Shown: positions 9,448 to 18,003 of the stretch, in pieces
How the letters are laid out: every line of letters starts with the position of its first letter
Position numbering within the stretch: position 1 is the stretch's first letter
Source: Oscillospiraceae bacterium MB08-C2-2
GTDB lineage: Bacteria > Bacillota > Clostridia > Oscillospirales > Ruminococcaceae
Reading direction: 5' to 3'
Length of the DNA: 64,000 bases
Assembly (NCBI GenBank): GCA_035621215.1
Contig: CP141729.1
Location: 2,998,944-3,062,943 of the forward strand
The notes under the pieces: model-generated
What the model saw: only the letters and a program-made list of their open reading frames with translations
Database searches by the model: none
What the model was told of the DNA's origin: nothing
Made by a program: the position numbers and the translations under genes

Positions 9448-9477
9448 GAGCTTTCGCTGCGCTTGCAGCGGAGGCTC
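9448..9477 (+). terminator. hairpin after flagellin 3
   Basis: Arms 9448-9460 and 9465-9477 pair throughout, with two GU pairs and a GCTT loop. Only a short T-rich tail follows, so this may be a terminator or an mRNA 3'-end stabiliser. Confidence 0.55.
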
Positions 9478-9708
9478 CTTTGCGTGTGAAAAAATTATCT
9501 AATGTAGCTGCTCAAGTGAATAACAAATCGGACGAAATATGTAAGGAAGACGTAGAAGTATTTTACATTTGCGTCGGGCCCTTCGGTATATTTTGCGCGG
9601 ATATACTGGTTGGCCGCAGGCTTGTCGACTGTGAGGAGAAAATGGAAATGAACCTCCAGCCGCTTTATATGTTTTATTTCTATAGACCTATTACAAGGAG
9701 GAAAAAGT

Positions 9709-10947
9709 ATGATTATTCAACACAATATTTCTGCTCTGAATTCCCACAGACAGCTTGGCATCAACAATGCCAGCACTGCAAAGAATCTGGAGAAGCTTTC
9801 TTCCGGTTACCGGATCAACCGCGCTGGTGACGATGCCGCCGGTCTTGCTATCTCTGAAAAAATGAGAGGCCAGATTCGTGGTCTTGAAATGGCAACCCAG
9901 AATGCCCAGAACGGCGTATCCCTGATTCAGACAGCAGAGGGCGGCCTCAATGAGACCCATGCCATCCTGCAGAGAATGAGAGAGCTCGCTGTTCAGTCTG
10001 CCAACGGCACCTACGATGATGACGTTGACCGCCTCAATCTGGATGAAGAGGTTCAGGCTCTGAAGGCTGAGATTGACCGCATCGCTGAGTATACCTCCTA
10101 CAACGGCATTAAGCTGTTGGATGGTTCCTTGGGCGGTAAGAAGGTAGATACAGCGGTTAACAAAACCACTGGCTCACAGGCAAAGTTCTTGATGGGCGAA
10201 TTGGGCTTAGGTTCAGCTGCCTTTGCAATCACTGGCGGTACCGGACTGAAAGATATTAATGGTACTCTGATTGTTAGGGGAAGTGGTGCTACTGCTACCT
10301 TTGCTTTGCAGGTAGGAGATCAGGTTATTGCTGGCTCCGCTAATGATGCCACCTATGCAGATGCTACTGGTTTTGGTTTTACCTTTGAGGATGGGACGAA
10401 AGTCACCATGAGTATTGATGGTGCAATGAGCACTAAGACTGGAGCAAAGCAGGGCGTTATTACTGGCGTTCACTTTAACGCCGCTGGTACTGCAATTACT
10501 CTGAGTGATGCTATGGCTGGTACTAAGACCTCCGAATTGACCTTCCAGATTGGAGCCAACGGCACCGCTGACCAGAAGGTAGGCCTCCATGTGGACAACA
10601 TGGCCACCGGTTTCCTTGGCAACGCCACCGATGGGTATGTGGCGGCTGTTTCGGTTGCTTCTCAGACCTCTGCTAATGCTGCTATCGGCACCATTGATGC
10701 AGCTATCAACCAGGTTTCCACTCAGCGTGCAGGTCTTGGTGCTCTTCAGAACCGTTTGGAGCACACCATCAATAACCTGGGTGTAACACGGGAGAATCTG
10801 CAGTCTGCTGAAAGCTCTATCCGTGATGTAGACATGGCAAAAGAGATGATGAATTTCACCAAGAATAACATCCTTTCTCAGGCTGCTCAGGCAATGCTGG
10901 CTCAGGCCAATCAGCTGCCTCAGGGTATCCTCCAGCTGCTCCGGTAA
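9709..10947 (+). CDS. flagellin 4
   Basis: At 412 residues this is the longest of the six. The ends match copies 2, 3, 5 and 6, and the centre is unique. One near-terminal substitution (MNFTKNN for MDFTKNN) distinguishes its C-terminus. It is preceded by a 293-bp spacer unrelated to the 108-bp spacers except for the last 40 bp or so. I could not identify a convincing SigD promoter there, although a GCGGATAT at 9597-9604 resembles the -10 element. Confidence 0.95.
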   Translation: MIIQHNISALNSHRQLGINNASTAKNLEKLSSGYRINRAGDDAAGLAISEKMRGQIRGLEMATQNAQNGVSLIQTAEGGLNETHAILQRMRELAVQSANGTYDDDVDRLNLDEEVQALKAEIDRIAEYTSYNGIKLLDGSLGGKKVDTAVNKTTGSQAKFLMGELGLGSAAFAITGGTGLKDINGTLIVRGSGATATFALQVGDQVIAGSANDATYADATGFGFTFEDGTKVTMSIDGAMSTKTGAKQGVITGVHFNAAGTAITLSDAMAGTKTSELTFQIGANGTADQKVGLHVDNMATGFLGNATDGYVAAVSVASQTSANAAIGTIDAAINQVSTQRAGLGALQNRLEHTINNLGVTRENLQSAESSIRDVDMAKEMMNFTKNNILSQAAQAMLAQANQLPQGILQLLR

Positions 10948-11055
10948 TTATTATCTTGACTTTTGCAGGCGCCGGAAGTGGAAAAAGGAAATGACCCTTC
11001 CGGCAGGTCTGCGGCTTTTGTATAGACTTAAAACAATTACAAGGAGGAACATTTC
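10948..11055 (+). repeat. 108-bp inter-flagellin spacer, copy 2
   Basis: Differs from copy 1 at two positions, both just before the ribosome site. It has the same perfect eight-bp hairpin. Confidence 0.9.
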
Positions 11056-12246
11056 ATGATTATTCAACACAATATTTCCGCTCTGAATTCTCACAGACAG
11101 CTTGGCATCAACAATGCCAGCACTGCAAAGAATCTGGAGAAGCTTTCTTCCGGTTACCGGATCAACCGTGCCGGTGACGATGCCGCCGGTCTTGCTATCT
11201 CTGAAAAAATGAGAGGCCAGATTCGTGGCCTTGAAATGGCAACCCAGAATGCCCAGAATGGCGTATCCCTGATTCAGACAGCAGAGGGCGGCCTCAATGA
11301 GACCCATGCCATCCTGCAGAGAATGAGAGAGCTTGCTGTTCAGTCTGCCAACGGCACCTACGATGATGACGTTGACCGTCTCAATCTGGATGAAGAGGTT
11401 CAGGCTCTGAAATCCGAAATCGACCGTATCGCCAACTATACCTCCTACAACGGCATCAAGCTGCTGGATGGTTCTTTGGGTGGAACTGAGACTTCTACTT
11501 CCGCAGCTGCTCGTGGAGCGCTGGGATTCGGCGCTACCGGAGAAATTACACTTTCCGGTGCTGCAGCCACAACTTTTTCTGGTAAAACCGCAACATTTAT
11601 CGTTCGCGGCAATGGAACCGATGCTACCTTTGCTCTGCAGGTGGATGACAAGACTTATGAGGGCAAAGCGTCTGGCACCGCTACGGTCTTCCAGATTTCC
11701 GATACTTTGGCGGTCAGCTTTGCCGGAGTTGCAGCTGGAACAGGTGTTAAAGAAGGCGTTATCACCGGTATTAAGTTGTCCGTTGCCGGTACAGATGCTT
11801 TTGCTAATACAATGGCTGGTATCGATAGCTCTGCGCTGACCTTCCAGATTGGAGCCAATGGCACCGCTGACCAGAAGGTAGGCCTCCATGTGGACAACAT
11901 GGCCACTGGTTTCCTTGGCAATGCCACCGATGGGTATGTAATGGATGTTTCCGTGACAACTCAGACCGGCGCCAACAATGCTATTGGTGCAATTGATGCA
12001 GCCATCAATCAGGTTTCCACCCAGCGTGCAGGCCTTGGTGCTCTCCAGAACCGCTTGGAGCACACCATCAATAACCTGGGTGTAACACGGGAGAATCTGC
12101 AGTCTGCTGAAAGCTCTATCCGTGATGTAGACATGGCAAAAGAGATGATGGATTTCACCAAGAATAACATCCTTTCTCAGGCTGCTCAGGCAATGCTGGC
12201 TCAGGCCAATCAGCTGCCTCAGGGTATCCTCCAGCTGCTCCGGTAA
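11056..12246 (+). CDS. flagellin 5
   Basis: A 396-residue flagellin. The conserved D0/D1 ends flank a distinct centre (about residues 146-285). It lies between two copies of the 108-bp spacer, so the spacer plus gene forms a repeating unit of about 1.3 kb. There is no internal SigD promoter, and it is likely cotranscribed with copies 4 and 6. Confidence 0.96.
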   Translation: MIIQHNISALNSHRQLGINNASTAKNLEKLSSGYRINRAGDDAAGLAISEKMRGQIRGLEMATQNAQNGVSLIQTAEGGLNETHAILQRMRELAVQSANGTYDDDVDRLNLDEEVQALKSEIDRIANYTSYNGIKLLDGSLGGTETSTSAAARGALGFGATGEITLSGAAATTFSGKTATFIVRGNGTDATFALQVDDKTYEGKASGTATVFQISDTLAVSFAGVAAGTGVKEGVITGIKLSVAGTDAFANTMAGIDSSALTFQIGANGTADQKVGLHVDNMATGFLGNATDGYVMDVSVTTQTGANNAIGAIDAAINQVSTQRAGLGALQNRLEHTINNLGVTRENLQSAESSIRDVDMAKEMMDFTKNNILSQAAQAMLAQANQLPQGILQLLR

Positions 12247-12354
12247 TTATTATCTTGACTTTTGCAGGCGCCGGAAGTGGAAAAAGGAAATGACCGTTCC
12301 GGCAGGTCTGCGGTTTTTGTATAGACTTAAAACAATTACAAGGAGGAATATTTC
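12247..12354 (+). repeat. 108-bp inter-flagellin spacer, copy 3
   Basis: Differs from copy 2 at three positions. One of them breaks the outermost G-C pairing of the GCCGGAAG hairpin. Confidence 0.9.
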
Positions 12355-13533
12355 ATGATTATTCAACACAATATTTCCGCTCTGAATTCTCACAGACAGC
12401 TTGGCATCAACAATGCCAGCACTGCAAAGAATCTGGAGAAGCTCTCTTCCGGTTACCGGATCAACCGTGCCGGTGACGATGCCGCCGGTCTTGCTATCTC
12501 TGAAAAAATGAGAGGCCAGATTCGTGGCCTTGAAATGGCAACCCAGAATGCCCAGAACGGCGTATCCCTGATTCAGACAGCAGAGGGCGGCCTCAATGAG
12601 ACCCATGCCATCCTGCAGAGAATGAGAGAGCTGGCTGTTCAGTCTGCCAACGGCACCTATGACGATGACGTTGACCGTCTCAATCTGGATGAAGAAGTTC
12701 AGGCTCTGAAATCCGAAATCGACCGTATCGCCGAGTATACCTCCTACAACGGCATTAAGCTGCTGGACGGCTCTTTGGGTGGTAAGGAGACTGCTTCAGC
12801 AGGTGCTGTGTCTGCAGCTATCGGCGCAGGTGCCACCACAAACACCACGATTGCTCTTGGTGCTGGTACTGCGGCTCAAGCTTTGGATGGAAAAACCGCT
12901 ACTGTTATTATGCGCAGCGGTGGTAAATATGCCTTGCAGGTAGACGGAAAAACCTATTCTGCTACTGGCAATGTGTTTAAGGTGGGTTCCGGTGCTACAG
13001 ATACCGTAACTTTAGGAGATGCTTTTGATAGTGACACCAAAGCTGGTGTTATCACCGGTGTCAAATTGACTACTTCTGGTGCTGATTATGCCAATGCCAT
13101 GGTGGGCAACAAAGCCTCCGAGCTGACCTTCCAGATCGGAGCCAACGGCACAGCCGACCAGAAGGTTGGCCTCCATGTGGATAACATGGCCACCGGCTAT
13201 CTGGGCAACGCTACCGATGGTTATGTAGCGGCTGTTTCGGTTGCTTCTCAGACCTCTGCTAATGCTGCTATCGGCACCATTGATGCAGCTATCAACCAGG
13301 TTTCCACTCAGCGTGCAGGCCTTGGTGCTCTCCAGAACCGTTTGGAGCACACCATCAACAACCTGGGTGTAACACGGGAGAATCTGCAGTCTGCTGAAAG
13401 CTCTATCCGTGATGTAGACATGGCAAAAGAAATGATGGATTTCACCAAGAATAACATCCTTTCTCAGGCTGCTCAGGCAATGCTGGCTCAGGCCAATCAG
13501 CTGCCCCAGGGTATCCTCCAGCTGCTCCGGTAA
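12355..13533 (+). CDS. flagellin 6
   Basis: At 392 residues this is the shortest copy and the last of the array. The central domain is most similar to that of copy 2, at the other end of copies 2-6. The N- and C-terminal regions are homogenised with copies 2-5. The gene is followed by a strong terminator, which closes the array. Confidence 0.96.
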   Translation: MIIQHNISALNSHRQLGINNASTAKNLEKLSSGYRINRAGDDAAGLAISEKMRGQIRGLEMATQNAQNGVSLIQTAEGGLNETHAILQRMRELAVQSANGTYDDDVDRLNLDEEVQALKSEIDRIAEYTSYNGIKLLDGSLGGKETASAGAVSAAIGAGATTNTTIALGAGTAAQALDGKTATVIMRSGGKYALQVDGKTYSATGNVFKVGSGATDTVTLGDAFDSDTKAGVITGVKLTTSGADYANAMVGNKASELTFQIGANGTADQKVGLHVDNMATGYLGNATDGYVAAVSVASQTSANAAIGTIDAAINQVSTQRAGLGALQNRLEHTINNLGVTRENLQSAESSIRDVDMAKEMMDFTKNNILSQAAQAMLAQANQLPQGILQLLR

Positions 13534-13554
13534 ACGCATAAACTTTTTGATTGG

Positions 13555-13588
13555 AAAAGGGCAGGATTTATTCCTGCCCTTTTTTGTT
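13555..13588 (+). terminator. terminator of the flagellin array
   Basis: AAAAGGGCAGG pairs with CCTGCCC and its T-run across a seven-base loop, followed by a long T tract. It is an excellent intrinsic terminator. Confidence 0.9.
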
Positions 13589-13607
13589 TTTGCCCTAAAC
13601 TTACGGC

Positions 13608-13636
13608 TTGACAGGCTTTCTTATATATGGTAACAT
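13608..13636 (+). promoter_or_regulatory. SigA promoter of the rplU operon
   Basis: TTGACA at 13608-13613, a 17-bp spacer and TAACAT at 13631-13636, placed just after the flagellin terminator and before the ribosomal protein genes. Confidence 0.8.
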
Positions 13637-13642
13637 ATATGT

Positions 13643-13724
13643 TGCCGCATGTTCCGGGTAGAAGTGCGCCCAGAGCGCCACCTTGATGAGCAGCGAGACT
13701 GAAGAAAGATACAGGTGTTTTTGT
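13643..13724 (+). ncRNA. candidate L21 leader (rplU autoregulatory leader)
   Basis: An untranslated leader of about 80 nt lies between the promoter and rplU. It includes a small GCGC stem-loop (around 13666-13678) followed by CACCTTGATGAGCAGCGAGAC. Firmicutes commonly carry an L21 leader at this place. The position fits, but I cannot confirm the covariance model from memory. Confidence 0.45.
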
Positions 13725-14036
13725 ATGTACGCAGTTATTACCACTGGCGGAAAACAGTACCGTGTGCAGGAAGGCGATATGCTTTTCATTGAGAAGCTTG
13801 ATGTTGAAGCTGACCAGACTGTGCAGTTCGATGAAGTTGTCATGATTGGCAAGGATGACGGCGTGGTTGTGGGCGATCCCACTGTGAAGGGTGCCAAGGT
13901 TACCGCCAAGGTTCTCAAAAACGGCAAAGCCAAGAAGATTACTGTCTTCACTTATCGTGCTAAGAAGGGCTCCAAGCGTAAGATGGGCCATCGTCAGCCC
14001 TATACCAAGGTGGAGATCCAGTCCATCCAGGGTTAG
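13725..14036 (+). CDS. rplU: 50S ribosomal protein L21
   Basis: A 103-residue large-subunit protein beginning [18 protein letters not shown], with the C-terminal [13 protein letters not shown] typical of L21. I start at 13725 because that gives the normal length; an upstream in-frame ATG at 13683 would add 14 residues from the leader. The gene heads rplU-prp-rpmA, a gene order conserved in Firmicutes. Confidence 0.97.
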   Translation: MYAVITTGGKQYRVQEGDMLFIEKLDVEADQTVQFDEVVMIGKDDGVVVGDPTVKGAKVTAKVLKNGKAKKITVFTYRAKKGSKRKMGHRQPYTKVEIQSIQG

Positions 14037-14041
14037 TCCCT

Positions 14042-14359
14042 GTGATACACGCAGCTTTTGAGCGCCAGGGAGATCAGATCACAGCAGTTTCAGTCAGCGG
14101 ACATGCAGGCTATGCGCAGGCAGGTCGGGATGTTGTCTGTGCGGCGGTGACCTCAGCGGTTCAACTGACCGCCAATGCTCTCACTGAAGTGCTTCAAGAA
14201 AAAGCGCAGGTCGGATTGGAAGAAAACCTTATTTCCATAAGGCTTTCTGAGCCATTTTCCCCGCAGGCCACAGCTTTTATGCAGGCACTTTATCTGCATT
14301 TGGGGCTTCTGGCTGAGGATTATACGAAAAATTTAAGATTAACCGTTTCGGAGGTGTAA
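14042..14359 (+). CDS. prp: ribosomal-processing cysteine protease Prp
   Basis: Removes the N-terminal extension of L27 before ribosome assembly. The 105-residue protein has the catalytic His in SGHAGYA and the catalytic Cys in DVVCAAVT, in the family spacing. It uses a GTG start five bases after the rplU stop and ends just before rpmA, so translation is coupled. The L27 gene next door encodes the matching cleavage site, which confirms the assignment. Confidence 0.93.
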   Translation: MIHAAFERQGDQITAVSVSGHAGYAQAGRDVVCAAVTSAVQLTANALTEVLQEKAQVGLEENLISIRLSEPFSPQATAFMQALYLHLGLLAEDYTKNLRLTVSEV

Positions 14360-14362
14360 GCA

Positions 14363-14644
14363 ATGCTGAGACTTAATATGCAGTTCTTTGCTCATAAAAA
14401 GGGAATGGGATCCACCAAGAACGGCCGTGATTCCGAATCCAAGAGACTGGGCGCAAAACGTGCCGATGGCCAGTTCGTTCTGGCTGGCAACATTCTGGTT
14501 CGCCAGAGAGGCACCAAGATTCATCCCGGCACCAACGTTGGGATCGGTTCCGATGATACCCTCTTCGCAACATCCGATGGTATTGTCCGCTTTGAGCGCT
14601 GGGGCCGCGATCGCAAGAAGGTTTCCATTTATCCTGCCAGCTAG
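14363..14644 (+). CDS. rpmA: 50S ribosomal protein L27, with Prp-cleavable N-terminus
   Basis: A 93-residue L27. It begins [14 protein letters not shown]; the first nine residues match the Firmicute extension cut by Prp after the double Phe, exposing AHKKG at the peptidyl transferase centre. The conserved [10 protein letters not shown] and [15 protein letters not shown] follow. The start has GGAGGTG at good spacing. The gene is followed by a strong terminator. Confidence 0.97.
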   Translation: MLRLNMQFFAHKKGMGSTKNGRDSESKRLGAKRADGQFVLAGNILVRQRGTKIHPGTNVGIGSDDTLFATSDGIVRFERWGRDRKKVSIYPAS

Positions 14645-14666
14645 TGGAAGAATGAATATGCCGCCA

Positions 14667-14697
14667 AAGTCTCAAGTCTAGCACTTGAGACTTTTTT
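14667..14697 (+). terminator. terminator of rplU-prp-rpmA
   Basis: A perfect 11-bp stem (14667-14677 with 14683-14693) is followed by a T run. Confidence 0.9.
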
Positions 14698-14816
14698 GGT
14701 GTATAGAGGCTTTTAGCAGGAGATTGGATGTTTTTCAGTGGTTTCTGGGAACTCTATAGGCAATACCATTTCAAAGGCAGGCTGGTGCCTGCATTCCAAA
14801 AGGAGGTGTCCGGCGC

Positions 14817-16088
14817 ATGTTTATTGATACCGCACGGATAAGAATAAAGGCTGGTGACGGTGGCGCAGGGGCAGTTACCTTCCACAGAGAAAAATATGTA
14901 GCTGCCGGCGGCCCCGATGGCGGCGATGGTGGCCGAGGCGGCGATGTGGTTTTTGTAGCGGATACAAATCTTTCCACTTTGGCTGACTTTCGCCTGCGCA
15001 AAAAATACGCCGCTGAAGACGGCGAACCCGGCAGAGGAAAGCGCTGTTTTGGTCGGGGTGGAAAAAATTTGGTTATTCGGGTTCCTAAGGGTACCTTGAT
15101 TACCGAAAGCGAAACAGGCCGGGTGCTGGCCGATGTTTCCGGCACAGAGCCTATTACCGTAGCCCGGGGCGGTAAAGGCGGCTGGGGTAACTCCCACTTC
15201 GCCACACCCACCCGCCAGATTCCCCGCTTTGCAAAACCCGGTCTGCCCGGTGAAGCTTTTCATGTAAAGCTTGAATTGAAACTGCTGGCGGATGTCGGAT
15301 TAGCCGGGTTCCCCAACGTGGGCAAATCTACCTTAATTTCCGCTGTCAGCGAGGCCAAGCCTGCCATTGCAAGCTATCCCTTCACCACCATTACCCCGGT
15401 TTTGGGTGTTGTGCGGGTGGATGATGAAAAATCCTTTGTCATGGCCGATATTCCCGGCTTGATCGAAGGTGCCAGCGATGGGGTGGGGCTTGGGCATGAA
15501 TTCCTGCGCCACATCGACCGCTGCCGTCTGCTGGTGCATGTGGTGGATATATCCGGTCTGGAAGGGCGGGATCCCATTGAGGATTTTGCCATTATCAACG
15601 CTGAACTGACCAAGTTTAACACTGAGCTGGCTGCACGCCCTATGCTGGTGGCGGGCAACAAAGCGGATATCGCCGAGCCTGAGCAGCGGGAGCGTTTCAA
15701 GGCCCATATTGAGAGCCTTGGCTATGAATACTTTGAAATTTCTGCTGCTGCCTTCCAAGGGCTGGAGCCGCTGATTTATGCGGTATCCCGCAAGCTGGAT
15801 ACTTTGCCGCCCATTAAGGAATATGCGCCTGAGGCACCCTCTGTGGAGCAGCTGGAAAAGAAAATCGGCAATGCCTTTACTGTTACAGTGGAGGATGGGG
15901 TTTATCTGGTGGATGCAGATTGGCTTGCCCCTGTTCTTGGTTCTGTGAATATGGAGGATTACGAATCTCTCCAGTATTTCCAGCGTGTTCTGCGCAGTTC
16001 CGGCATCATAGACCGGCTGGTGGAGATGGGCGTACAGGATGGCGACACTGTCAGCATTCTGGATTTTGAATTTGATTATGTATCCTGA
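14817..16088 (+). CDS. obg: GTPase Obg (CgtA), ribosome assembly factor
   Basis: A 423-residue GTPase that binds the large ribosomal subunit and is linked to sporulation and the stringent response in relatives. It has the glycine-rich Obg fold (1-158, with GGPDGGDGGRGG), a G domain with the P-loop GFPNVGKST, switch motifs FTTITP and DIPGLIEGAS and the NKAD base-recognition motif, and a C-terminal OCT domain. AAAGGAGGTG precedes the ATG. It has its own transcript start after the rpmA terminator and probably continues into mrnC and the YitT gene. Confidence 0.97.
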   Translation: MFIDTARIRIKAGDGGAGAVTFHREKYVAAGGPDGGDGGRGGDVVFVADTNLSTLADFRLRKKYAAEDGEPGRGKRCFGRGGKNLVIRVPKGTLITESETGRVLADVSGTEPITVARGGKGGWGNSHFATPTRQIPRFAKPGLPGEAFHVKLELKLLADVGLAGFPNVGKSTLISAVSEAKPAIASYPFTTITPVLGVVRVDDEKSFVMADIPGLIEGASDGVGLGHEFLRHIDRCRLLVHVVDISGLEGRDPIEDFAIINAELTKFNTELAARPMLVAGNKADIAEPEQRERFKAHIESLGYEYFEISAAAFQGLEPLIYAVSRKLDTLPPIKEYAPEAPSVEQLEKKIGNAFTVTVEDGVYLVDADWLAPVLGSVNMEDYESLQYFQRVLRSSGIIDRLVEMGVQDGDTVSILDFEFDYVS

Positions 16089-16130
16089 CCGGTTGGGGCG
16101 GGAACGTTTTTAAGTTTTGGAAAGGAGGCT

Positions 16131-16544
16131 GTGCCATTGGAACAGCAGCTGCATACAGCCGATCCGAAAACCTACAGCCCGCTTACATTGGCTTTCTTGG
16201 GCGATGTGGTTTATGAGCTGATGGTTCGGGAAAAGCTGGTTGCACAGGGCAGCCGGCCGGCTGGCGAGCTTCATCGGCTGGCCGTGGGCATGGTGAGCGC
16301 TACGGCGCAGGCCAGCGTATACCCGGCGGTGGAAGCCTTATTAAATGAGAAGGAATTGGCTATACTAAAACGGGGGCGCAACGCCAATTCCACCAAAGCG
16401 CCCAAAAGCTGCACGGTGGATGAATACCGAAAGGCAACTGCCTTGGAGACCTTGTTTGGTTACCTTTACATGGAAGGCCAAATAGAGCGGGTCCGTGAGC
16501 TTTATCAGGTCATGGAGAGCAGCCTGAATACCATCGGGGAGTGA
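16131..16544 (+). CDS. mrnC: Mini-ribonuclease III
   Basis: Matures the 3' and 5' ends of 23S rRNA in Firmicutes. It is an RNase III catalytic domain without a dsRNA-binding domain. The 137-residue product has LAFLGDVVYELMVRE, with the catalytic Asp in the first helix, RGRNANS mid-protein, and the ATALETLFGYLY helix with the second acidic site. The GTG at 16131 is only a few bases from AGGAGG, and a TTG at 16137 has better spacing and could be the true start. The stop overlaps the next gene. Confidence 0.92.
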   Translation: MPLEQQLHTADPKTYSPLTLAFLGDVVYELMVREKLVAQGSRPAGELHRLAVGMVSATAQASVYPAVEALLNEKELAILKRGRNANSTKAPKSCTVDEYRKATALETLFGYLYMEGQIERVRELYQVMESSLNTIGE

Positions 16545-16552
16545 TGCATTCG

Positions 16553-17434
16553 ATGCAGATGCGAGGAGTAAAAAGAACCCCAAAGGAAATTTTTCTTGAT
16601 ATTTTCTGCGATGTGGTGGGAGGCGGCTTGTATGCCGTTGCCCTTCAGACCTTCAGTGTGCCCAATAGCATTGCACCCGGCGGGGTATCTGGTATTGCCG
16701 TTCTGATTAACCATTTAGTTGGTTTTTCAGTGGCAGGAGCCTCACTGGCCATTAACATACCTTTGCTGGCGCTGGCTTTTGCCTTTTTGGGCCACGGATT
16801 TACCCTAAAGACTCTCCAATCCGTTCTGATTATGACAGTGGAGCTGGAATTGGCGGCTGTTTATCTTCCCATTTATCAGGAGGACCATATGCTGGCCGCC
16901 CTTTGCTGCGGCGTGCTGGGTGGCATTGGTCTGGCGCTTGTTTTTATGCGGGGCAGCACCACGGGCGGCACCGATATTGTAATTCGCCTGATTCAGCGCA
17001 GGCTCCCTTATATGCAGGTGGGCAGGCTTATGCTGATTATTGATATCTGCGTGCTGCTTGCTTCAGCGGTGGTCTTTAGATCGCTGAGCAGTGCACTATA
17101 TGGCATGGTTGCCATCTTCACCACCACCCGTATTTTGGATAGTATGCTCTATGGATTGGATAGCGGAAAAATGCTGATGATTATTTCTGATGCTACCGAG
17201 GATATTGTGCAGAAAATATCCGAGCAGCTTGGCCGGGGCTCCACGCTGGTGCGGGGCAGGGGAGCCTATACCCGTCAGGAAAAGGATATCATCTACTGCG
17301 CTGTCCGCCAGTCCCAGCTGTATGAGCTCAAGCAGATTGTTTACAGCTCGGACCGCCGTGCCTTTATCATCGCCACCGATGCGGTGGAGATTCTGGGTGA
17401 GGGCTTTCGAGAAAATTACCACCAGCACCGCTAG
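16553..17434 (+). CDS. YitT family membrane protein (DUF161/DUF2179)
   Basis: A membrane protein of about 293 residues with five or six hydrophobic helices in the first two thirds and a soluble DUF2179 domain at the C-terminus. The loop RGSTTGGTDIVIRLIQ is characteristic of the YitT family. Function is unknown for most members. In-frame starts exist at 16541 (GTG), 16544 and 16553 (ATG). I prefer 16553 because it leaves the most plausible distance to GGGGAG; the others overlap the mrnC stop. It is the last gene before a strong terminator. Confidence 0.88.
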   Translation: MQMRGVKRTPKEIFLDIFCDVVGGGLYAVALQTFSVPNSIAPGGVSGIAVLINHLVGFSVAGASLAINIPLLALAFAFLGHGFTLKTLQSVLIMTVELELAAVYLPIYQEDHMLAALCCGVLGGIGLALVFMRGSTTGGTDIVIRLIQRRLPYMQVGRLMLIIDICVLLASAVVFRSLSSALYGMVAIFTTTRILDSMLYGLDSGKMLMIISDATEDIVQKISEQLGRGSTLVRGRGAYTRQEKDIIYCAVRQSQLYELKQIVYSSDRRAFIIATDAVEILGEGFRENYHQHR

Positions 17435-17460
17435 CAGAGCTTGGGTGGCAGCGACATAAA

Positions 17461-17501
17461 AAACAGCCGGAGCACACGGATGAAGGGTGCTCCGGCTGTT
17501 T
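17461..17501 (+). terminator. terminator of obg-mrnC-yitT
   Basis: A perfect 15-bp inverted repeat (17461-17475 with 17487-17501) around the core CAGCCGGAGCAC. Confidence 0.85.
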
Positions 17502-17602
17502 GCAAGGTAAAGAAAATAATCAGACAGATTTTCCGGGAAAATTTCTCTTAAGGTCTTTGCGGGGGCTGTTTGCCGGGCTCCGCAAGGAAGTAAGGAGAGA
17601 GG

Positions 17603-17767
17603 CTATTTAAAATTATTGGTGCCGCCAGGATTGCCAGCCTTATTGGTGGAACCCTTCTTGTTGTTCATTTTGCTTTCCCCGGTGGTATGGTTCATCTGGG
17701 CATTCATCATATCCGCATTGTTTGTGGATTGGTTATCCTGGGATTGCTTATTTTTATTTTTGGCCAT
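17603..17767 (-). CDS. 54-residue hydrophilic Asn/Lys-rich small protein
   Basis: A 54-codon frame starting MAKNKNKQSQDNQSTNN and ending in GNPGGTNNFK. It has a very good ribosome site (GAGGTGATAAAA before the ATG). It is rich in Asn, Lys, Gln, Ser, Thr and Met, lacks Cys, Trp and hydrophobic stretches, and is probably disordered. I do not recognise the family. The composition recalls small acid-soluble spore proteins, but no SASP motif is visible. It is transcribed away from rubrerythrin. Confidence 0.65.
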   Translation of the reverse strand: MAKNKNKQSQDNQSTNNADMMNAQMNHTTGESKMNNKKGSTNKAGNPGGTNNFK

Positions 17768-17896
17768 TTTTATCACCTCACTTTACCAGTAGTTTGAGCA
17801 AAAAGAATACAATTATTCAGGAGATATTTACCTTTTTATTTTTTGGATAAAATCTACAAAATAAGTATAATATAATTTCTGGCCACAGAAAAGGCA

Positions 17897-17925
17897 TTGT
17901 TTATAGCAATTTGTTATGATATAAT
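17897..17925 (+). promoter_or_regulatory. SigA promoter of rubrerythrin
   Basis: TTGTTT, a 17-bp spacer and TATAAT (17920-17925). A GGCCG-containing hairpin follows in the leader. Confidence 0.7.
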
Positions 17926-18003
17926 ATTTACATGATCCGGCCGGGGAAAATGCGCGGCCAGATCCAGGGATAGGGGTTTATTAATATGAGGGAGGCAATA
18001 GCA

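Noticed and set aside
9512-9604. Possible SigD promoters before flagellin 4 (GCGGATAT at 9597, TCAA with a degenerate -10 at 9512-9538)
   Set aside because: Neither has a matching -35 box at the right spacing, so I did not list a promoter.
9480-9830. 116-codon frame between flagellins 3 and 4
   Set aside because: It runs out of frame into the flagellin 4 coding start and has no family features.
10951-12063. 370-codon minus-strand frame opposite flagellin 5
   Set aside because: Shadow of flagellin codon usage. Similar antisense frames appear opposite every flagellin copy.
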